From NCBI GenBank assembly GCA_021234155.1, contig JAJEKV010000098.1, forward strand, positions 3,521,090 to 3,585,089: a stretch of 64,000 nt of DNA, given 5' to 3'. The notes beneath the pieces were generated by a model. That model saw only the letters and a list, made by a program, of their open reading frames with translations. It had not been told where the DNA came from and searched no databases. Position 1 is the stretch's first letter. Every line of letters starts with the position of its first letter. A program made the translations under genes and the position numbers. Positions 58,310 through 64,000 of the stretch are shown piece by piece. This stretch comes from Isoetes taiwanensis (taxonomy: Eukaryota; Streptophyta; Lycopodiopsida; Isoetales; Isoetaceae).

Positions 58310-59901
58310 TGCATGCCCCATGCACACAACTTCTCATGCTTGGCATTGTTGTACACCTATGCCAGGGATGAGAAATTGTGTATGCTAAACGTTATTGCAT
58401 ATGAATAATGCAAATAATTCAAGCTCTGAAATTTTTTTGTGTAGAGTAGAAAAGATCGATCCCATCAAGAAATTGTGAAAGCACAATTTATTTTTCTCAA
58501 TATACCAAGCAAAAACTTTAACAAATTAGGAAAGCATAACACAATTCTTTTTTCAAATACCATCACTAAAGTAAAGGATCGGTGGAAACGTTTAACTTGG
58601 AAACGTGTATTGACGCGTTTGAATACCATGTCACACATTAAAATAGTATGGTTTAAATTTAATACTATGGTGTAAATTTTATGCTTTCCTGAAGGGGAGG
58701 TAGGGAAGAGGGTGGTGTCTTTATATGATCGTATGATCGATTTGAGATTGTCTTATATGTGGGCAAGGGAGGCAATAAAAAACCACGTCGTGAATATTTT
58801 AGATGGTGTAAATGGTCCATGTTGTAAATGCCAAAGTTCTCTCCATTCAACATCCGGAGCTAAGACTCAAATATCTAGAGTGCAATACTTGAAATCGCTT
58901 TGGAGGAAATAAAATATGGTAATTCTTTTATTGTACTACTTGCTCCATCGACATCTACGTGGCCGAAAAAATAAAGAATAAAACTGAAATTCAAAGTCCA
59001 TCAATGGGGACCCAAATCAAAATCCATTTTATTTGTCGACTTCGGGTTCTCGATGGCGCTCGGTTTGGGCGTGGACATGGAGCTCACTTCCTCCACCAGA
59101 AGGTTAGGGTGCTTACATGGCGGGTGGTGCAAATTGTATCGGGTGTGAATGCCCTTGTGAGTCGGTTTAGGCGGGTGTGAGCCCTCTCTTTGTTGTGGCC
59201 TTCATCGTTGAGATCCTTGAGCATTGGTCGGGTTTTATGCCCTCACTTGCAGTTGCCCGCCGGGATTGGGTTAGGGCTCTGTTTTGGTGAGATTGACTAG
59301 AAGACTAGACAACTTGTGAGAAGCTACCTAGAACATATGTTCACCAATCTCCTTCAAGCATATAACTTTAAAGTAATGCTGGAAGCAAATCTGCAACCAA
59401 AACATTGGCAATAACATCAAGAGAAGATGAAAAAAATACCTAGGTTATTTTAGTTGTCGAGCTAAAGACTTATTGTCCATGCTTGGGTTCACTTCGCGAA
59501 CTGCTCCTTTATTGTCTCAATCGAAGCGATATGGTTAGAAGCGTCGACAAAAAATGTAAGAAACCTACAAACATAAGAAACCTATTGTTCTAGATGCCAA
59601 ACCAAATAAAAAGAGTTCAGTAATGGAGTCTTTGGAAATTAGGTACGATAGGCTTGCTTTGTGTAACTTCCTCTTTGGCAAAATTATTTCAGTGTTGATG
59701 GTCTTAGAAACGGAATTGAATGGAAATAGAACCTTGTGCAAATCTGACACGAAGAGACAAATAGATGGAACTTCTTGAAAACCTAAGAGCTTCGTAAGTA
59801 CTAAATCTTCAAATTGGAATTAGAACCTACTTTTGTTCCACCTATGCATGGAAATTTACCTTCAAGATGAGAAGTGTACATTGCCTATCAAAAGCACGAA
59901 A

Positions 59902-59988
59902 TTGGAAGAATAAGACCAAAGTTAGCGAGGCCCAAAATAAGGTTCTATGCAGCGAGAGGATCTTTGGAAGAATAAAACCAAAGTTAGC
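59902..59988 (+). repeat. 26-bp direct repeat, period ~62
   Basis: TTGGAAGAATAAGACCAAAG followed by TTAGC occurs at 59902 and again at 59964 with one change. Confidence 0.85.
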
Positions 59989-61645
59989 AGACGAAATATG
60001 CATTCTGCCCAAAGTAGCACAAAATTGGCAACATCCAAAGCACATGCTCCAAAAAAATCTTAATCTATATGGTAGGAAAGTTCTAAACATATGCATGATC
60101 CATAATTCCATAATTTTTCTTTTAAAAACCGAGCTTTTGTTGCTTTACCATGGATATTCTTTGCTTAAAGAAGCAAAAAATATCACAAATTTGTCTATTC
60201 TCGCAATATATAAAAATCACGAATGATTAGAGACACGAAAATTGAAGTGATTTATTAAATTCTTACTCATATGGGTGGTTGAACTTCTAGCAGATTAATA
60301 TACAAAACCATGTTTTGTTTGCTCGTTTGGATAAAAGGGTAAACATCGCCATATGGTACCGCCAATGCAAATGAAAACCTCAAACTCAAAATCATTTGGC
60401 TCCAAAGATATGCGTAATTGAACATCCTTTGCTATTTGGCCTCAATCCACTGTGTACCCATTTATCTTTGCCTAAAGATCATCTTGATACAAAACATCTA
60501 GCGAATTGAAGAAAATAAGAATCGAGAATATATGGCAAAACCAAAATCAAAATCAACGATGACATGAGAAGTTCATCGAATCTACCTTTTGTTTTGCTCA
60601 AAAGTGGCTCGCCTTAGGTGGATTGTGCGGCCCGAGGTCCGGATAAAGGATCATACAATGCACTATGCTTCTTAGTAATCCAAATTAACATGCATTGTCC
60701 CTCTACCATCACAGAAGAACTTCGGGGATAAGAATGTCCACCATTCAAACCCGATAGATTGAACAATCGTGGCATGCATGCCTCGATCACGGCGAGGAAG
60801 GATTAACCTACTCTCGAAAGCGAAAAAATCCTCTTTTTCGAAATCATACTAAAGTTTTTCTCAATTTTGGGCAAATCGGAAATTATTCACTACCAAGAAA
60901 TAAACCAAAACCTTAGGAAAATAACTTCAAAACAATTCCAAAAATATTTTTGGCCAAACCGGAAAAAGCCAAATTAACAAGATAGATTGTTAGTTTACTA
61001 AAGAGATGTATGGTTCGTGTAGAAGAATCTTTGCTTGTATGTTTGTGATGCTAAATACAATTGCAAACATGTTATACTATGGCAGGGTATTGACTAATTA
61101 ATATATTTGTGGTATACTGTGTTGTAGATGGGAGGGATAAGGGCATAAGGTTGAGGTGAATTTCAAATTCATAACATCGTTGAGTCATCCTTGAAAATTT
61201 GCGTTCATAAGTTAGGCAATTGTATGTTTGAAACCTTGCCTAATATTACAATCCTAGGATGCCAGCTTGACTTTCTCTCTCGTTATTACATATTCACGTC
61301 ATGCAGGCACATGTTTTGTAGATTCTAAAGTTGTTACCGAGAATTTTAATTCACTATGTTTGAAACTATAAATGATTTGAATCACGTCTCCAAGCAGTAG
61401 AATTACATCATCTTGCAAATGGGATTCATAGAGACTAATGCATGTGAATATGTGTTCTTATTGAGGTATGATTTGGATGGTGAGTCCGGTTCATGCACAA
61501 TTGGCATTCGGCATATTGATTGTAAATAAGGTTCAATGGTAAAGTTTGTGTACACATTTTTAATGATAGAGTAATTGTTCTTTTATTTTTGTGTTAAAAC
61601 AAATAAATAAATATTATAAGGAATTTTGACAATTCGCACAGTTTT

Positions 61646-61691
61646 GATTTGTTAATGCTATAAGACTTCGATTTGTTAATATTGTAAGACA
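61646..61691 (+). repeat. 24-bp tandem duplication
   Basis: GATTTGTTAATGCTATAAGAC (61646) is followed by GATTTGTTAATATTGTAAGAC (61670). Confidence 0.8.
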
Positions 61692-64000
61692 GTTGTTGGT
61701 CGTTGCTATGTTGTTTTGGTTATATGTTAAGGATGGTGTGCCGGAATTACCTAAAAATGAATGAGCTGGTCTACAACCGTTTAGAGCAAATAATCTGTTG
61801 AAACTTATCTTAGACACAGGGTTAAAAATTTCCTTGCATTTGTAGCCATCAGCTTATCCATGTCCCTTGTATAAATCGCAGCAAAAGATTGCATGTTGAA
61901 GATAAGAACAGTAAAATAATGTGGAACCTTCAACATAAAACAAATTGGGAAGAAACAAATTGACAAAAGAAATTGGGATTCCAAATATGTTCAATGTCTT
62001 TCAACTTATCGGATATGCCGACATATAGCGACATTGCTCGGCGTTAATAAGTGAAGCTGCATTATAGAAAATTATTTATTCACATGGTGATGTATAATGT
62101 AGTAAGTGTAAAGGATAAGTAAACTCAAATAGCAACCACGACTCTACTTTCTTAGAAAAGAGGATATTTTGATCTACTTATGGGACGAAGTTTATGCCTC
62201 ACCCTGCATTTATAATACAAAGATCCAGTGTCATATCTCAAAGTTTTTTTCTTATTTATACAACCTTCTTATCTAGTCTATAAATAAACAGAACCAAAAA
62301 GAAGAATCATGTATCAAAATTCAGATAGAGAAAAATCCCCCACATTGCATATAAATGGGTCTTGAACTGTAATATCCATTGATGCAGATAATTCAGAAAC
62401 ATGAGATTATAGACAAAAATGGCTATGATCCAATTGAGAAACATGTTAAACACATTGGTAACTCAAAAGGGATTCACTTTGCTTGTCTTGCTCAAGGGGG
62501 ATTCACTGTAAGTGCCATACAATGCCCTGTGAGTGACTTGTAGGGGTTTTTTCGACCCATTTCCATATTATCGTATAAGAGGTAGGGGGTTTTGCCACTA
62601 CTTGGGGTAAACTTTTGTCTGAAAAGGGGTGAATTTGCCTTTCAAGAAATCGTATATGGGGGTGTTTTTGATCACCCTATGCACGCACATGGCATACCCC
62701 CCTTACTATAAGTGAACCCCCCGGGGTCTTGCTTGGAAGTTGTTGAAACAGTGGTGCAACTTGCAGTCACCAATGCCACTAAATGCGATTACAAGATATC
62801 GGGATATCGAAATAGTAAGTGCCACACTATAATACATGTTTACTTTCAAACAACAGAGATATTTTGCACTCTTCGATTTTGTTTGCAAAAACATGTCTGA
62901 GTATGGGTTAACGAGTGACTATATTCTTGTTTAGAACTACGGGGAAGGGAGCTTTTACAAAAGGGCAATATTGGGCAAATTATAGATCCGACATTTGGGC
63001 CTTTGTTTAGACGGTAGTGGCAATAGTGGCAATGCACTGTGTAGAGCCAATAGGATCATAAAGGGCATTGATTGCGAGAGTTGTGAGGGAGATAAAGGAA
63101 GCTTCTGAAATTGAAGCTAAACTACAATATCTAAGTTAGCTATATGCATGGCTTGCATTGTTTTATGCCTATGTACACATTTTGCTTTGAGTATCCTTTT
63201 TAAAATGCACGAAACCAAATGGGTAGACCTGTTCAATGAGAGGGAGTTACAGACAAAAGCATCAATGCTCATTCTTTTCTGGCAGCAGCTATGCGACTTG
63301 GTATCTTTGTGCCACCATGATGAAAGAGGGTCAACTGGAATCATGTCACAGAATAGACACTCATGCATGTTGTATTTGTGAACAAATTGAATTTGAGCTC
63401 ATTACCATACTCTCAATATATTTCGGAATCCAAGGACGTGAAACATGTCATGGTAATAAGCCAAAGGGAGAGAAGGGCGCTTATCATCTATTTTGTGAGA
63501 AGGCAGAAAGATCCTTTATGTTATGACATTATAGTGCCATCATTAACATATACTGGAATGATTGTCTCCAACTTTAGACAAATTGTTCTAGACTAACTTA
63601 TCTACAAAACACAAATCCTGAATGTTTTGGAAATTAAATAACAAACTCTCTCCTAATCTCTTCCTGCACTCTTATAAATAGAAGCTCTTTCTAACTTGAC
63701 ATGGTGTATATAATTAATGACTACACATCCTATGCTTAATGGTCTCAAGGTTTTCAGAAATGCATTATTAGCTTAATAGATTTGAACAAAATAGAAGATA
63801 GGTAGCCTCAAATATAGGCGAACATCTTTTCGGATGGCTGTCTTTTTTTGCTCTCGAGGGCAACCCAATGTTGGATCAAAAGGAAAGAAGAAATTTGTCA
63901 GGAATGCGCCAAAAAGTCGATTTGGTGTAGCAGATTCTAACCGTTAGATCAAAAGGTGAGGATAAATCCTAGCCATTAAGGAATCTATGGGGGAATCTTG

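Larger units (their letters stand above)
58310..64000. other. AT-rich intergenic sequence to window end
   Basis: There is no recognised gene. Open frames at 58475-58675, 58959-59180, 59867-60226 (119 codons) and 63148-63596 resemble nothing known. Two small duplications (59902 and 61646) are listed separately. A stretch at about 62500-62730 with G- and C-runs differs in style from its surroundings and may be a retroelement piece, but no partner copy is in the window. Confidence 0.45.

Noticed and set aside
58066-58356. 96-codon minus-strand frame with an internal peptide repeat
   Set aside because: The peptide repeat simply reflects the 80-bp DNA duplication. There is no other coding sign.
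1-64000. A novel defence, phage or biosynthetic system
   Set aside because: No cluster of intact genes exists in the window. Recognisable proteins are retroelement relics and one truncated ANTH frame.

Overview
The window looks like nuclear DNA of a seed plant with a large, transposon-filled genome. It contains decayed plant-type retroelements (an L1-type LINE and two Ty3/gypsy elements, one with a chromodomain), a Helitron-like terminus, many small tandem duplications, splice-site-bounded exon-like pieces, and one plant-type ANTH (clathrin assembly) reading frame. I see no bacterial operons, rRNA, CRISPR array or convincing tRNA gene. Almost every recognisable coding segment is broken by frameshifts and stops. 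I cannot name the species.

Layout. 1-7.75 kb is a CpG-rich, GC-richer block unlike the rest, with no recognisable gene and a weak internal repeat at 2.8-3.76 kb. 10.02-13.66 kb is an L1-type LINE on the minus strand: poly(A) end, RVT zinc-binding region, reverse transcriptase, endonuclease. Next to its truncated 5' side is an array of about four ~370-bp units (13.68-15.05 kb), each with tRNA-like A and B boxes. 18.97-19.92 kb is a minus-strand chromovirus remnant in which the reverse transcriptase lies almost directly against the integrase C-terminus and chromodomain. 24.4-26.1 kb has exon-like pieces with good splice sites but in-frame stops. 32.1-34.6 kb is a plus-strand Ty3/gypsy pol pseudogene (RT, RNase H, integrase), with a possible LTR after it. 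36.1-38.6 kb is bounded by two clusters of short palindromes built on CCATTT/AAATGG.

44.6-45.2 kb holds the best gene candidate: a 191-codon open frame on the minus strand that covers the N-terminal part of an ANTH domain and stops early. A short plus-strand coding-like exon follows at 46.0 kb. 46-51 kb has several minisatellites. 53.6-54.5 kb is a diverged ~400-bp direct duplication. 54.9-55.7 kb is a long inverted repeat with ~330-400-bp arms. 57.55 kb has a Helitron-like 3' end. The rest, to 64 kb, is AT-rich intergenic sequence with a few tandem duplications.

The recognisable genes do not form a pathway: the retroelements are independent insertions, and the ANTH frame would act in endocytic vesicle formation if expressed. 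I found no convincing new biological system. The items most worth checking are the long inverted repeat, the tRNA-box tandem array beside the LINE, the CpG-rich left block and the truncated ANTH gene.
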